A stretch of 64,000 nt of DNA. Origin: Muribaculaceae bacterium (GTDB lineage: Bacteria; Bacteroidota; Bacteroidia; Bacteroidales; Muribaculaceae). This document shows positions 17,280 through 26,412 of this stretch, piece by piece. The position numbers and the translations under genes are program-made. The notes beneath the pieces are model-generated. The model saw nothing but the letters and a program-made list of their open reading frames with translations. It did no database searches and was not told the origin of the DNA. Every line of letters begins with the position of its first letter. Position 1 is the stretch's first letter. The stretch spans positions 1-64,000 of the forward strand of contig JAFLUA010000006.1 of assembly GCA_022508985.1 (NCBI GenBank), in the 5' to 3' direction.

Positions 17280-18299
17280 ATGGTTATAGACAAAAAAGAA
17301 GCATTATCGTTAAAGGGCCTGTGCATTATGTTGATAGTAATGCATAATGTTACGCATACTTTGTCGCCGTTTACCGAAAATGAATTCAGTTTTGACTATG
17401 AACAATTCCTGTATTTTATAGAAAATTTCTCAACGGCGCCGCTCACCGCTTTTTTTTCATATTATGGCTGGATTGGTGTTTCGTTCTTTGTCTTTATTAG
17501 CGGCTATGGATTGACCGTTAAATATGGCGACAAGAAAATTAATTATTTGTGTTGGATATCCAAGCACTATATTAAGTTATTCGTGTTGCTACTTGTTCCC
17601 CTGTTGCTCTATATTTGTTTGCGTATTATTAGCAAAGGGAGCGACGCATCTTATTTATACTTTATACCACAGCAACTGCTAATACTCAATATTTATCCAA
17701 GCAAAATTACACCGCAGATATATTGGTATATAGGAATGGCTTTCCAGCTATATGTGTGGTTTCTTTTAATACGCAAGATGTCGACCTCAAAATTGCTTTT
17801 TATCGGAGCGGTTATATTGGTGTTGTTGGCAGTAGCGCCATCGCGAATAGTTTCGTACCTAAGGCATAATAGTATCGGCTGGCTTCACGATTTTATTTTT
17901 GGAATAATTTGTGCAAAAGGTCTGTCTTTTAAAAAGATTAACCGCTATCTATCGGGAGTTGGCTTGCTTGTTATGCTACTGTTATTGTCGAGTAGTGGCA
18001 AAACATTTGTTATCAGCGAGCTGTCGTTTATCGCACTTCTGTTGCTCCTTCGCAAGTTGGTATCAAAAGTGTCGCTATTTGTTTATATTGGCGAAATATC
18101 AGCTGCAATTTACGTTATTCATCCGATAATGAGGTCGATAGTATTTAACAAGATAGGCGATTTTAGCGTTTTGGAAATACCTTTGCTCACGGCTACTATT
18201 GTATTGTCCGCATCTATCGTCATATCTGCTTTCTATAGTAAGTTATATAAGCATATTCTTGAAAAAACGACTAAGCACCTTGAAAGTCGCGTTTGCTAA
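17280..18299 (+). CDS. Membrane-bound acyltransferase family 3 (OafA/NolL-like) protein
   Basis: About 339 residues with roughly ten hydrophobic segments across the whole length. The start 'KKEALSLKGLCIMLIVMHNVTH' is the usual first helix of acyltransferase 3 proteins, whose conserved histidine (in 'VMHN') sits at its end. 'GWIGVSFFVFISGYGL' is the second signature. Such enzymes acetylate or succinylate surface sugars from the membrane. I prefer the ATG at 17280; the ORF track uses GTG 17274, two codons earlier. The gene is divergent from a GT2 gene, so both may act on a glycan. Confidence 0.82.
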   Translation: MVIDKKEALSLKGLCIMLIVMHNVTHTLSPFTENEFSFDYEQFLYFIENFSTAPLTAFFSYYGWIGVSFFVFISGYGLTVKYGDKKINYLCWISKHYIKLFVLLLVPLLLYICLRIISKGSDASYLYFIPQQLLILNIYPSKITPQIYWYIGMAFQLYVWFLLIRKMSTSKLLFIGAVILVLLAVAPSRIVSYLRHNSIGWLHDFIFGIICAKGLSFKKINRYLSGVGLLVMLLLLSSSGKTFVISELSFIALLLLLRKLVSKVSLFVYIGEISAAIYVIHPIMRSIVFNKIGDFSVLEIPLLTATIVLSASIVISAFYSKLYKHILEKTTKHLESRVC

Positions 18300-18307
18300 A
18301 AAATTGC

Positions 18308-18315
18308 TAACTTTG
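18308..18315 (+). promoter_or_regulatory. -7 element for uup
   Basis: TAACTTTG lies 35 bases before the ATG at 18351. The best TTG upstream is 25 bases away, which is longer than the usual spacing. Confidence 0.4.
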
Positions 18316-18350
18316 TAGAGTATTTTCAACACTTAAAGTGGTGGCGAGAA

Positions 18351-20219
18351 ATGGCAAACGTGCTAAATGTAGAGAATCTTACGAAGAGCTATGGCGACCG
18401 ATTGCTTTTCGGTGATGTGACATTCGGTGTCAACGAGGGCGATAAAATAGGTATTGTTGCCCATAATGGCTCCGGGAAGAGCACTATGCTGAAAATATTG
18501 GCCGGAGCGGAAGGACCCGACAGTGGAAGCGTTGTCTTCTGCAATGGCTTGCGTGTTGGCTATCTTCCGCAAGACCCCGTTTTTGCGGCGGGAGCAACTG
18601 TTATCGAGGCCGCTCTCGATAACGATGACCCCGTGGCTGCAATAGTAAGGCGTTATAGCTATGCTTTAGCGACGGGAAACAGTGTTGAATGTGATGCCGC
18701 CGTACACGACATGGATATGGCTTCGGCATGGGATTATGAAGACCGCCTACGCCAATTGTTGTCGCGTTTTGGGTTTACCGATTTTTCGGCACCGGTCGAA
18801 AAACTCAGTGGTGGGCAGAAAAAACGATTGGCAATAGCACGAGTGGTGATTAGCGCCCCCGATTTCATAATTCTCGATGAGCCGACCAACCACCTCGACA
18901 TAACGACTATCGAATGGCTCGAAAATTATCTGAAACGCTCGCGGGCCACTTTGTTGATGGTTACGCACGACCGCTACTTTCTCGACCGCGTCTGCAATAA
19001 AATTATTGAGTTAGACGACAAATCGATATTTGAGGTTGTCGGAAATTACGATATGTATTTAAGGCGCCGTGCCGAGCGTATTGAAGCGATGGCGGCCGAA
19101 GTTGCACGCCTCAGAAACACTTTGCGAAAAGAGCAGGAGTGGATGAGCCGACAGCCACAGGCACGGGCCGGAAAAGCTAAATTCAGAATAGATAATTTCT
19201 ACGACTTGAAAGAGCGTGCGCGTAATGTACACACCGAGCGTAGTATACGTCTCGACGCCGTGAGCTCGCGCATAGGCTCGAAAATATTTGAAGCCGAAGG
19301 CGTCTGCAAGCGTTTTGGCGATAAAATTATCCTCGATGATTTTACGTATACCTTTGCCCCGGGTGAGAAAGTGGGAATTGTAGGTGTGAATGGTGTGGGA
19401 AAGTCTACATTCATCAAACTTTTGCAGGGTCTCATTCCGGCCGATGCAGGCCATTGGAATGTGGGCGAAACAGTCCGTTTTGGCTATTATAGCCAAGATG
19501 GTATTAGCTTTGATGATAATAAGAAGGTGATAGACGCTATAACAGAGATTGCCGAAGATATTAATCTTGGCGAGGGGCAGCGAGTGGCCCCGATGCAATA
19601 TCTGCAGCGCTTTCTATTTACACCTGCCGACCAGCAAAAATACATTCATACACTCAGTGGAGGTGAGCGCTGTCGCCTTCATCTTGCTACGGTGCTGATG
19701 CGTCAACCCAATTTCCTCATTCTTGACGAACCGACTAACGACCTCGACATCGTAACACTTGGAATATTAGAAGAATATATCGCCGAATTCAAAGGGTGTA
19801 CTATTGTCGTGAGTCACGACCGCTATTTCCTCGACAACATTGTCGACCATCTATTTGTGATGGAAGGTAATGGCGTGATAAAGGATTTCCCGGGTAACTA
19901 TAGCGATTACAGGCTCTTTATCGATGCACAGGCTAAAGAGGAAGCTTCAAAAAATGAGTCTGCAAATAAAACGCAGTCGGTGAGAACGCAGCGCGAGCGC
20001 CCTGTGAAGATGACATTCAAAGAAAGAAAGGAGTTTGAAGAGCTCGAAAAAGAGATTGAGGCGTTGACTGAGGAGAAAAAAGCACTGGAAGAATTTTTCG
20101 CCACGGGAGCAGCAGATAGTGCCGACGAATTTAATGCTAAGTCGCAACGCTATGCTGCCATTGGTGATATACTCGATGAAAAAGAACTGCGATGGTTAGA
20201 ATTATCGGAAAAACTATGA
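18351..20219 (+). CDS. uup: ABC-F ATPase, Uup type
   Basis: A 622-residue soluble protein with two ABC ATPase domains in tandem. The Walker A motifs are 'GSGKST' and 'GVGKST', the signature motifs 'LSGGQKKR' and 'LSGGERCR', and each Walker B ends 'LDEPTN'. The linker between domains and a charged coiled-coil C-terminal domain (about 550-622) point to the Uup branch of ABC-F proteins, which act on ribosomes or on branched DNA and not in transport. There are no membrane segments. Its stop overlaps the start of a TonB-dependent receptor gene (ATGA). Confidence 0.88.
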   Translation: MANVLNVENLTKSYGDRLLFGDVTFGVNEGDKIGIVAHNGSGKSTMLKILAGAEGPDSGSVVFCNGLRVGYLPQDPVFAAGATVIEAALDNDDPVAAIVRRYSYALATGNSVECDAAVHDMDMASAWDYEDRLRQLLSRFGFTDFSAPVEKLSGGQKKRLAIARVVISAPDFIILDEPTNHLDITTIEWLENYLKRSRATLLMVTHDRYFLDRVCNKIIELDDKSIFEVVGNYDMYLRRRAERIEAMAAEVARLRNTLRKEQEWMSRQPQARAGKAKFRIDNFYDLKERARNVHTERSIRLDAVSSRIGSKIFEAEGVCKRFGDKIILDDFTYTFAPGEKVGIVGVNGVGKSTFIKLLQGLIPADAGHWNVGETVRFGYYSQDGISFDDNKKVIDAITEIAEDINLGEGQRVAPMQYLQRFLFTPADQQKYIHTLSGGERCRLHLATVLMRQPNFLILDEPTNDLDIVTLGILEEYIAEFKGCTIVVSHDRYFLDNIVDHLFVMEGNGVIKDFPGNYSDYRLFIDAQAKEEASKNESANKTQSVRTQRERPVKMTFKERKEFEELEKEIEALTEEKKALEEFFATGAADSADEFNAKSQRYAAIGDILDEKELRWLELSEKL

Positions 20220-22441
20220 TTAGACTTGTCGTTTGTTGCGTTTTATTGTCTGTTTCCTTATTATGCAGAGCAGGAGAGCTCCCTGTAGATACGGCTCGAG
20301 CACATAAGTTACGACCATTGGAGGTTCTTGGTGTTAAGCAAAGTGCCGGTGGTGGCGCTACTACCGAAGCCGTGACTCGCATTAGTGGCGCACAGGCCAG
20401 GCGACTTGACCTAAACGCCGCCAAGGGTGTGAGCCTTGTCGCCCCAAATTTCTATATGCCTGAGTATGGCTCTCGTATGACATCTTCGATTTATGTGCGT
20501 GGCCTTGGTGCGCGCATGGATCAGCCTGTGGTAGGACTTAATGTAGATAATATCCCATATCTAAATAAAGATAATTACGACTTCGATATTAGCGATATCG
20601 AGAGCATCGAAGTATTGAAGGGCGCTCAATCGCTGCTTAACGGCCGAAACACGATGGGCGGACAGATTAATGTCAGAACTCTATCGCCATTGACGACTAC
20701 CGGATTGAGGGCTATGGTGGAATATGGCTCGGCAAATACCGCCAATGCATCGCTTTCCTATTATGGCAAACTAAATCCCAAACTTGGAATGAGCCTCTCG
20801 GCTCGTTATCGACATACCGACGGTTTCTTTAGAAATGGATATAATGGAAAAAGACTCGACTGTGAGAATTCCGGCTCTTTGCGGTGGAAGACTGCATGGA
20901 CTCCTTCTTCGCGGCTGTCGTTTACAAATACAGCATTGCTGACCTTAAACCGACAGGGAGGATATCCTTATGCGTCGGTGCAAAGCGGTGAGATTTCTTA
21001 CAATGATTCGTGCGGCTACCGTAGGACTGCCTTTGCCGATGGCCTTACGGTTGCGTACGCAGGTAAGCGCGTCGTTGTCACATCGATAACCTCTGTGCAG
21101 TATCTCGACGACAGCATGACTCTCGACCAAGATTTCCTCCCCCTCGACTATTTTACCCTTACTCAGGCCCGTAAGGAATGGGCCTTCACCGAAGACCTTT
21201 TTACGCGTGGTAGCCGTGGCGCTTATAGCTGGCTCGGCGGTGTCTTTGGCTTTTATCGCAATATCGATATGGATGCCCCGGTAACATTTAAAGACACCGG
21301 CATCAGTGAATTGATAGAGCGGCACCGAAATGATATCAATCCCACTTATCCAATACATTGGGATAGCCGAAATTTTCTGTTGGGCAGTAACTTTGAAATG
21401 AGTTCGCAGGGCGTAGCCTTATACCACGAAAGCGAGTATTCACTCGGTAATTGGCTTTTTGAAGCGGGCTTGCGTCTCGATGTAGAACGAAATACGTTAA
21501 GCTACCGCAGCCACACTTCTACCGGATTCTCAACGGTGCACCTTTTGCCGGATGGTAGCGAAGAGTTTTTTTCGCACCGACAATTAGATATCGACGATAC
21601 CGGAGGGCTCGATCGCACTTTTATCGAGTTGCTACCCAAATTTACGGTGTCGTATCGCTACGAGCCATTAACCCCTTATTTCACATTTTCTAAAGGATAT
21701 AAAGCCGGAGGTTTTAATACACAGATGTTTAGCGATGTGTTGCAACAGCGCATTATGTCGGAAATGGGCTTAAGTTCGCTTTATACGCTCGAAGAAATTG
21801 TGGCATACGACCCGGAGAAGAGTTTTAACTACGAGCTTGGTTTCCATAGCCAACTCTTTGACAGGCGGCTACGTGCCGATGTTGCGCTATTCTTCATAGA
21901 TTGCCGAAATCAGCAACTAACAACCTTCCCTCCGGGACTGGTTACGGGGAGGATAATGACAAATGCCGGCCGAACACGTAGCTTGGGAGCCGAAATGGCA
22001 GTCGCGGCAAACCCCACCGGCGACATTGATATAAATTTGTCGTACGGATACACAAATGCTACTTTCAGACGATATAACGATGGTCGTGCCGATTATCGTG
22101 GTAAACGCGTTCCCTATGCACCGGCCCACACCTTATTCGCCGAGTTTAACTATCGCGCAACACCTATAGCCTTTTACGGTATAACCCCGTCGATATCTTT
22201 GTCGGCCAGATGTGTAGGCGATATATATTGGGATGAAGCCAATACGGTGCGACAGCCGTTTTATTGTTTACCCGATGCGGCTATTACATTATCAGCCGAG
22301 AAGTGGTCGTTGCGATTATGGGGCAAAAACCTAACCGGAACGAAATACGACACATTCTATTTCGTGTCGATTGGAAATGCTTTTGTACAGCACGGACAGC
22401 CGCGCCGTTTTGGTGCTACTTTGCGCTTTAACATCAATTGA
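20216..22441 (+). CDS. TonB-dependent outer-membrane receptor
   Basis: I start at ATG 20216 (overlapping the uup stop) because 'MIRLVVCCVLLSVSLLCRAGE' is a clean signal peptide; the track's start at 20192 adds eight residues before it. The mature protein of about 720 residues has a plug domain (about 45-170, 'SSIYVRGLGARMDQPVVGL', 'IESIEVLKGAQSLLNGRNTMGG') and a 22-strand-type barrel ending in Asn ('FGATLRFNIN'). There is no N-terminal carboxypeptidase-like domain and no SusD neighbour, so it resembles siderophore or cofactor receptors more than SusC glycan porins. The ligand is unknown. Confidence 0.88.
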   Translation: MIRLVVCCVLLSVSLLCRAGELPVDTARAHKLRPLEVLGVKQSAGGGATTEAVTRISGAQARRLDLNAAKGVSLVAPNFYMPEYGSRMTSSIYVRGLGARMDQPVVGLNVDNIPYLNKDNYDFDISDIESIEVLKGAQSLLNGRNTMGGQINVRTLSPLTTTGLRAMVEYGSANTANASLSYYGKLNPKLGMSLSARYRHTDGFFRNGYNGKRLDCENSGSLRWKTAWTPSSRLSFTNTALLTLNRQGGYPYASVQSGEISYNDSCGYRRTAFADGLTVAYAGKRVVVTSITSVQYLDDSMTLDQDFLPLDYFTLTQARKEWAFTEDLFTRGSRGAYSWLGGVFGFYRNIDMDAPVTFKDTGISELIERHRNDINPTYPIHWDSRNFLLGSNFEMSSQGVALYHESEYSLGNWLFEAGLRLDVERNTLSYRSHTSTGFSTVHLLPDGSEEFFSHRQLDIDDTGGLDRTFIELLPKFTVSYRYEPLTPYFTFSKGYKAGGFNTQMFSDVLQQRIMSEMGLSSLYTLEEIVAYDPEKSFNYELGFHSQLFDRRLRADVALFFIDCRNQQLTTFPPGLVTGRIMTNAGRTRSLGAEMAVAANPTGDIDINLSYGYTNATFRRYNDGRADYRGKRVPYAPAHTLFAEFNYRATPIAFYGITPSISLSARCVGDIYWDEANTVRQPFYCLPDAAITLSAEKWSLRLWGKNLTGTKYDTFYFVSIGNAFVQHGQPRRFGATLRFNIN

Positions 22442-22472
22442 AGAAATAACACACCAATGCCGGCCAATGCTA

Positions 22473-22503
22473 TTGTAGCCCTCGTGAAAATTTAGTAACT
22501 TTG
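22473..22503 (+). promoter_or_regulatory. Promoter of the polyprenyl synthase operon
   Basis: TTG (22473-22475), 20 bases, then TAACTTTG (22496-22503). The start codon ATG is at 22510, only 7 bases after the -7 element, so transcription should begin at or next to the start codon. Confidence 0.65.
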
Positions 22504-22509
22504 CCAAGT

Positions 22510-23475
22510 ATGGAATTTACGCTCGATTATCTGTCGGGTCTTGTTGAAGACTCAATAAATCAAATAAGATATCCCGAAGTAGCTCAGGGCCTTTATGCGC
22601 CTATACGGTATACAATGGGCTCAGGCGGAAAGAGATTGAGGCCGGCGCTATGCCTTGCTGCTTATTCGGCAGTAACACATGAGAGCCCTCTCGATGTGTT
22701 AAACCAGGCATTAGCCATTGAGATGTTTCACAACTTTACATTGCTCCACGATGATGTGATGGACAATGCCGATGTGCGTCGCGGAAAACCCACAGTACAT
22801 CGTCGCTGGGGAGCTAATGCTGCTATATTGTCGGGCGATGCCATGCTCACTCTGGCGGTAATGTTGTTGGCACAAGGAGCCGATAACAAGTTGCCGCAAT
22901 TTAGTGAATTATTCAACCGCACGGCAATGGAAGTATATCAGGGTCAACAGCTTGATATGGAATTTGAAGAGCGTAGCGACGTCACTGTTGATGAATATCT
23001 CGAGATGATACGGCTGAAAACATCGGTTCTCCTTGGTTGTGCTTGCCAATTGGGAGCGATGGCGGCCGATGCCAATGACAATGATTGCCGTAAATTTTAC
23101 GACTATGGCATAGCACTTGGCTTGGCTTTTCAGCTGCGCGATGATTGGTTGGATACTTTCGGCGACCCCGTTATCTTTGGAAAAGAGATAGGTGGCGACA
23201 TTGTAAACAACAAAAAAACGTGGCTTTTGATACAAGGTTTAGCCGAGGCTCGCGATGAATTGTTGCCACTGCTTGAAGCGCATCTTGATGCCTCCGATAA
23301 GGTTGAGGCAGTCACTGAGATATACCGTAGGCTCAACCTCGATGCACGATGCAACGACTTGGTAAAACACTACACAACAGAGGCCATAAGAGCACTCGAC
23401 GGTTTGTGTCTCGATGCCGAAGCACACTCTTTCTTCTGCGACCTTGCGCTAAAAGCTTCTACAAGAAACCATTGA
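22510..23475 (+). CDS. Polyprenyl (geranylgeranyl/farnesyl-type) diphosphate synthase
   Basis: A 321-residue trans-isoprenyl diphosphate synthase. The two aspartate-rich motifs are complete: 'HDDVMDNADVRRG' (Asp81-Asp85) and 'LRDDWLDTFGD' (Asp211-Asp215); 'GGKRLRPAL' binds the diphosphate. It condenses isopentenyl diphosphate with an allylic diphosphate for quinone or lipid-carrier chains; chain length cannot be fixed from this view. The start is ATG 22510, not TTG 22501 as in the track, because 22501 lies inside the promoter -7 box. It heads an operon with tatD (1-base gap) and purT. Confidence 0.88.
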   Translation: MEFTLDYLSGLVEDSINQIRYPEVAQGLYAPIRYTMGSGGKRLRPALCLAAYSAVTHESPLDVLNQALAIEMFHNFTLLHDDVMDNADVRRGKPTVHRRWGANAAILSGDAMLTLAVMLLAQGADNKLPQFSELFNRTAMEVYQGQQLDMEFEERSDVTVDEYLEMIRLKTSVLLGCACQLGAMAADANDNDCRKFYDYGIALGLAFQLRDDWLDTFGDPVIFGKEIGGDIVNNKKTWLLIQGLAEARDELLPLLEAHLDASDKVEAVTEIYRRLNLDARCNDLVKHYTTEAIRALDGLCLDAEAHSFFCDLALKASTRNH

Positions 23476-23476
23476 A

Positions 23477-24256
23477 ATGATAGACACGCACACACATCTA
23501 TACATGCCTGAATATGCCGACGGACTTGACGGCATAGCAGGTCAGGTTGCGGCCGTTGATAGGGCCCTTGCCCTTGGTGTCGAAATGATGATATTGCCTA
23601 ATGTCGACCGCAGCAGCATTGAACCTATGAAGGCATTGCATAGCGAGCGTTGCGACAGCACGGCTATTTGCATAGGTCTACACCCCACCGAGGTTAAAGA
23701 CAACTGGCGGGAAGAAGTAGACGAAATGTTATATAACTTGCGTAGCGCTAAGGAATATACGGCGGTAGGCGAGATTGGCCTCGACTTGTATTGGGATAAG
23801 CAATACGAGAACGAGCAGATGCAGGCTTTCGAAGTTCAACTTGCCGCGGCCGAAGAACTCGGCTTCCCGGTGATTATACATTGCCGCGAGGCTTTGCCTC
23901 AGACTCTCGAGGTGCTGCAAGGACATAAAAGTGTTGAGGCTGTGTTTCATAGTTTTGGCGGCACCGACGACGCTGTCGACATGGTGCGTCGATGTGGCGA
24001 CTATTACTTTGGCATAAATGGTATCGTTACTTTTAAGAATTCAAAATTGCGATATACTTTGCCGCAGATCGGTCTCGATCGTATATTGACAGAGACCGAT
24101 GCGCCCTTTCTTGCTCCTACCCCTCATCGGGGCCGGCGTAATGAGAGTGCTTATCTGCCCCTAATTGTCGACTCTATATCAGATGCTCTGTCGTTAACGC
24201 CCAATGAAGTAGATATTGCCACGACTGTCAATGCAAAAAAATTATTCAAACTTTAA
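23477..24256 (+). CDS. tatD: TatD-family metal-dependent deoxyribonuclease
   Basis: A 259-residue TIM-barrel metallohydrolase. Metal-site motifs are 'DTHTHLYM' at the N-terminus, '[11 protein letters not shown]', 'VIIHCREA', 'VFHSFGG', and '[11 protein letters not shown]', all in the standard order. TatD proteins act as 3'-5' exonucleases on damaged or apoptotic DNA. Length is normal. It begins one base after the polyprenyl synthase stop and ends 16 bases before purT, so the three genes are probably one transcript without a clear functional link. Confidence 0.9.
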   Translation: MIDTHTHLYMPEYADGLDGIAGQVAAVDRALALGVEMMILPNVDRSSIEPMKALHSERCDSTAICIGLHPTEVKDNWREEVDEMLYNLRSAKEYTAVGEIGLDLYWDKQYENEQMQAFEVQLAAAEELGFPVIIHCREALPQTLEVLQGHKSVEAVFHSFGGTDDAVDMVRRCGDYYFGINGIVTFKNSKLRYTLPQIGLDRILTETDAPFLAPTPHRGRRNESAYLPLIVDSISDALSLTPNEVDIATTVNAKKLFKL

Positions 24257-24272
24257 TTATATACTCTCAAAA

Positions 24273-25463
24273 ATGACAAAAATCGGTTCTGTAATGACCC
24301 CTGTTGGCCGTAAAGCAATGCTGCTTGGTAGCGGTGAACTCGGAAAAGAAGTGGCTATTGAGCTGCAACGCCTTGGCGTAGAAGTTATAGCCTGCGACAA
24401 ATATGCCAATGCGCCGGCAATGCAGGTTGCACATCGGTCGTACGTTTTTAATATGCTCGACGGTGCACGTCTTCGCGAAATTGTGGAGCTCGAAAAGCCC
24501 GACCATATAATACCGGAAATTGAGGCCATAGCCACACCGATGCTCGTAGAGCTTGAAAAAGAAGGTTATAATGTAACGCCGACAGCTCGCGCTGCATTGT
24601 TGACGATGAACCGTGAGGGTATACGTCGTCTGGCTGCAGAAGAGCTTGGGCTACCCACTTCGCCTTATCATTTCGCCTCGACTTATGAGGAGTTTAAGGC
24701 TGCCGTAGAGCAAATAGGGCTTCCTGTTGTTGTTAAGCCTGTGATGAGTTCGTCGGGCCACGGACAATCAACAGTAAAGACCCCCGACCAAATAGATAAA
24801 GCATGGCAAGAGGCACAAGAAGGCGGCCGCGCCGGTGCCGGACGTGTTATCGTTGAAGGTTTTGTCGATTTTGATTACGAAATAACGCTACTTACCATAA
24901 GAAGTGTTTCTGGTACAGTGTTTTGCGCACCGGTAGGGCATATACAGATCGATGGCGATTATCGCTATTCGTGGCAACCGCAACCAATGAGCGATGCCGC
25001 CCTTGCTGAGGCACAAGCCGTGGCAGCGGCTGTTACGGGAGCTCTTGGAGGATATGGTATATTTGGTGTAGAACTCTTCGTTAAAGGCGATAAAGTTATT
25101 TTCAGCGAAGTGTCGCCACGACCGCACGATACTGGAATGGTAACGATGATATCGCAAGACTTGAGCGAATTTGCGCTACATGCTCGTGCTTTGTTGGGCC
25201 TGCCTGTGCCTGCAGTCCGATTCTTTGGTCCTTCAGCGTCGAGAGCCGTCGTCGTAGAAGGCGACACTGATAAAGTTGTATTCGATAATCTTGAGTCGGT
25301 ACTATCAGAGCCCGGTGTGCAGATGCGCATCTTCGGCAAACCCGAAGTGAGAGGTCATCGACGCATGGCAGTTATCTTGGCTACTGATGAAACAGTGGAG
25401 AAAGCTCGCGAAAAAGCTGAACGAGCATATCAAGCGCTTAAGGTTGAAGCACTTTCTCGATAA
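24273..25463 (+). CDS. purT: Formate-dependent phosphoribosylglycinamide formyltransferase (GAR transformylase 2)
   Basis: A 396-residue ATP-grasp enzyme that makes formyl-GAR from GAR, formate and ATP in purine synthesis. The N-terminal Rossmann-like part ('[22 protein letters not shown]') is followed by ATP-grasp segments '[16 protein letters not shown]' and '[25 protein letters not shown]'. I take the ATG at 24273 ('[14 protein letters not shown]') because the track's start at 24216 lies inside tatD and adds 19 non-homologous residues. With this start the length matches PurT (about 390). Confidence 0.94.
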   Translation: MTKIGSVMTPVGRKAMLLGSGELGKEVAIELQRLGVEVIACDKYANAPAMQVAHRSYVFNMLDGARLREIVELEKPDHIIPEIEAIATPMLVELEKEGYNVTPTARAALLTMNREGIRRLAAEELGLPTSPYHFASTYEEFKAAVEQIGLPVVVKPVMSSSGHGQSTVKTPDQIDKAWQEAQEGGRAGAGRVIVEGFVDFDYEITLLTIRSVSGTVFCAPVGHIQIDGDYRYSWQPQPMSDAALAEAQAVAAAVTGALGGYGIFGVELFVKGDKVIFSEVSPRPHDTGMVTMISQDLSEFALHARALLGLPVPAVRFFGPSASRAVVVEGDTDKVVFDNLESVLSEPGVQMRIFGKPEVRGHRRMAVILATDETVEKAREKAERAYQALKVEALSR

Positions 25464-25486
25464 ATTCCCTGGCAATATAATAAACG

Positions 25487-25511
25487 AGAGGACGCTACGC
25501 TGGCGCCCTCT
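25487..25511. terminator. Hairpin between convergent purT and the BadF-type kinase gene
   Basis: AGAGGACGC (25487-25495) pairs with GCGCCCTCT (25503-25511) with one mismatch and a 7-base loop. The following bases (TGTTGTAT) are only moderately T-rich, so efficiency is uncertain. It may serve both strands. Confidence 0.45.
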
Positions 25512-25550
25512 TGTTGTATAGTATAAAGTTATAATGTGGAGCTGCAAATA

Positions 25551-26387
25551 TCACTCATCGGCATGGAACTTGATGAGGCCTGGCATCGAATAACGCTCTA
25601 TTTTGGCTATCTCGACACCAAAGTCGGCGGCAGCGCGTAGCAGTATGTCTTTATACAGGACGCATACCGAGCCTACCAGGCATAAAGGATGCTCACGATA
25701 GGCGTAGGCGGTGATGTTGCGCATGAAGAAAGTCATAAACGCTGAGTAGACAAGCTGCTGACAATAAGCGTTATCTATATGCTCTGAAAGGAACGTAGAA
25801 TAGCGCGACAGGGTGTGCGATGGCAGTGAGTTGGTGTAAATTTGATCAAGAAGAGCGTTTGGTGTCACGCTGAATTTTTTGAAAAATTCCTCGGTAAGGT
25901 CTTCGGGAGCAACACCTTTGAGCATATCGGATAGCATCTTCTTTCCAAGATATGCCGCCGAGCCCTCGTCGCCAAGGATGTAGCCGAGCGGCAATACGGC
26001 TTTTACTATTTCGCGTCCATTGTATAAACACGAGTTAGACCCCGTGCCTAAAATACAGGCCAGGCCGGGCTCTCTTACCAAGAGGCCTCGTGCCGCCCCG
26101 AGGATGTCGCTTTCAACTGTTACGGGAGTCTTGAATTGCGCTACTAACGACGACTCCATCGCTTTGCATTTATCTTTGCTGGCACAGCCGGCACCATAAA
26201 AATAGATATGTTCCCAGCGACGACGAAAGAACACGTCGGGTAATTCGAGTCTGATACTATGTGATATCTCGCGTCGCGATTGGAAGAAAGGGTTAAGACC
26301 GGTCGTGAAGGCATGTTCGACGATGTCGTGTCCGTCGACTAAAGCCCATTCGGTGCGTGTGCTGCTACTATCGGCAATAATTTTCAT
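25551..26387 (-). CDS. BadF/BadG-family sugar kinase (N-acetylglucosamine kinase-like)
   Basis: A 278-residue ASKHA-fold ATPase. 'IADSSSTRTEWALVDG' is the phosphate-1 loop (usual DGGxTKT), 'ACILGTGSNSCLYNG' is phosphate-2, and 'LGYILGDEGSAAYLGKKML' is the family signature used by GlcNAc kinases. It probably phosphorylates an amino sugar recovered from cell wall or host glycans. The gene lies 25 bases downstream of the Tricorn-like protease gene on the same strand and could be on its transcript. The exact sugar is an inference from family. Confidence 0.75.
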   Translation of the reverse strand: MKIIADSSSTRTEWALVDGHDIVEHAFTTGLNPFFQSRREISHSIRLELPDVFFRRRWEHIYFYGAGCASKDKCKAMESSLVAQFKTPVTVESDILGAARGLLVREPGLACILGTGSNSCLYNGREIVKAVLPLGYILGDEGSAAYLGKKMLSDMLKGVAPEDLTEEFFKKFSVTPNALLDQIYTNSLPSHTLSRYSTFLSEHIDNAYCQQLVYSAFMTFFMRNITAYAYREHPLCLVGSVCVLYKDILLRAAADFGVEIAKIERYSMPGLIKFHADE

Positions 26388-26412
26388 CGGATGGGTGGTA
26401 GTGATATATAGG

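Noticed and set aside
25305-25547. 80-residue minus-strand ORF past purT
   Set aside because: It overlaps the purT 3' end and the hairpin; no supporting pattern.
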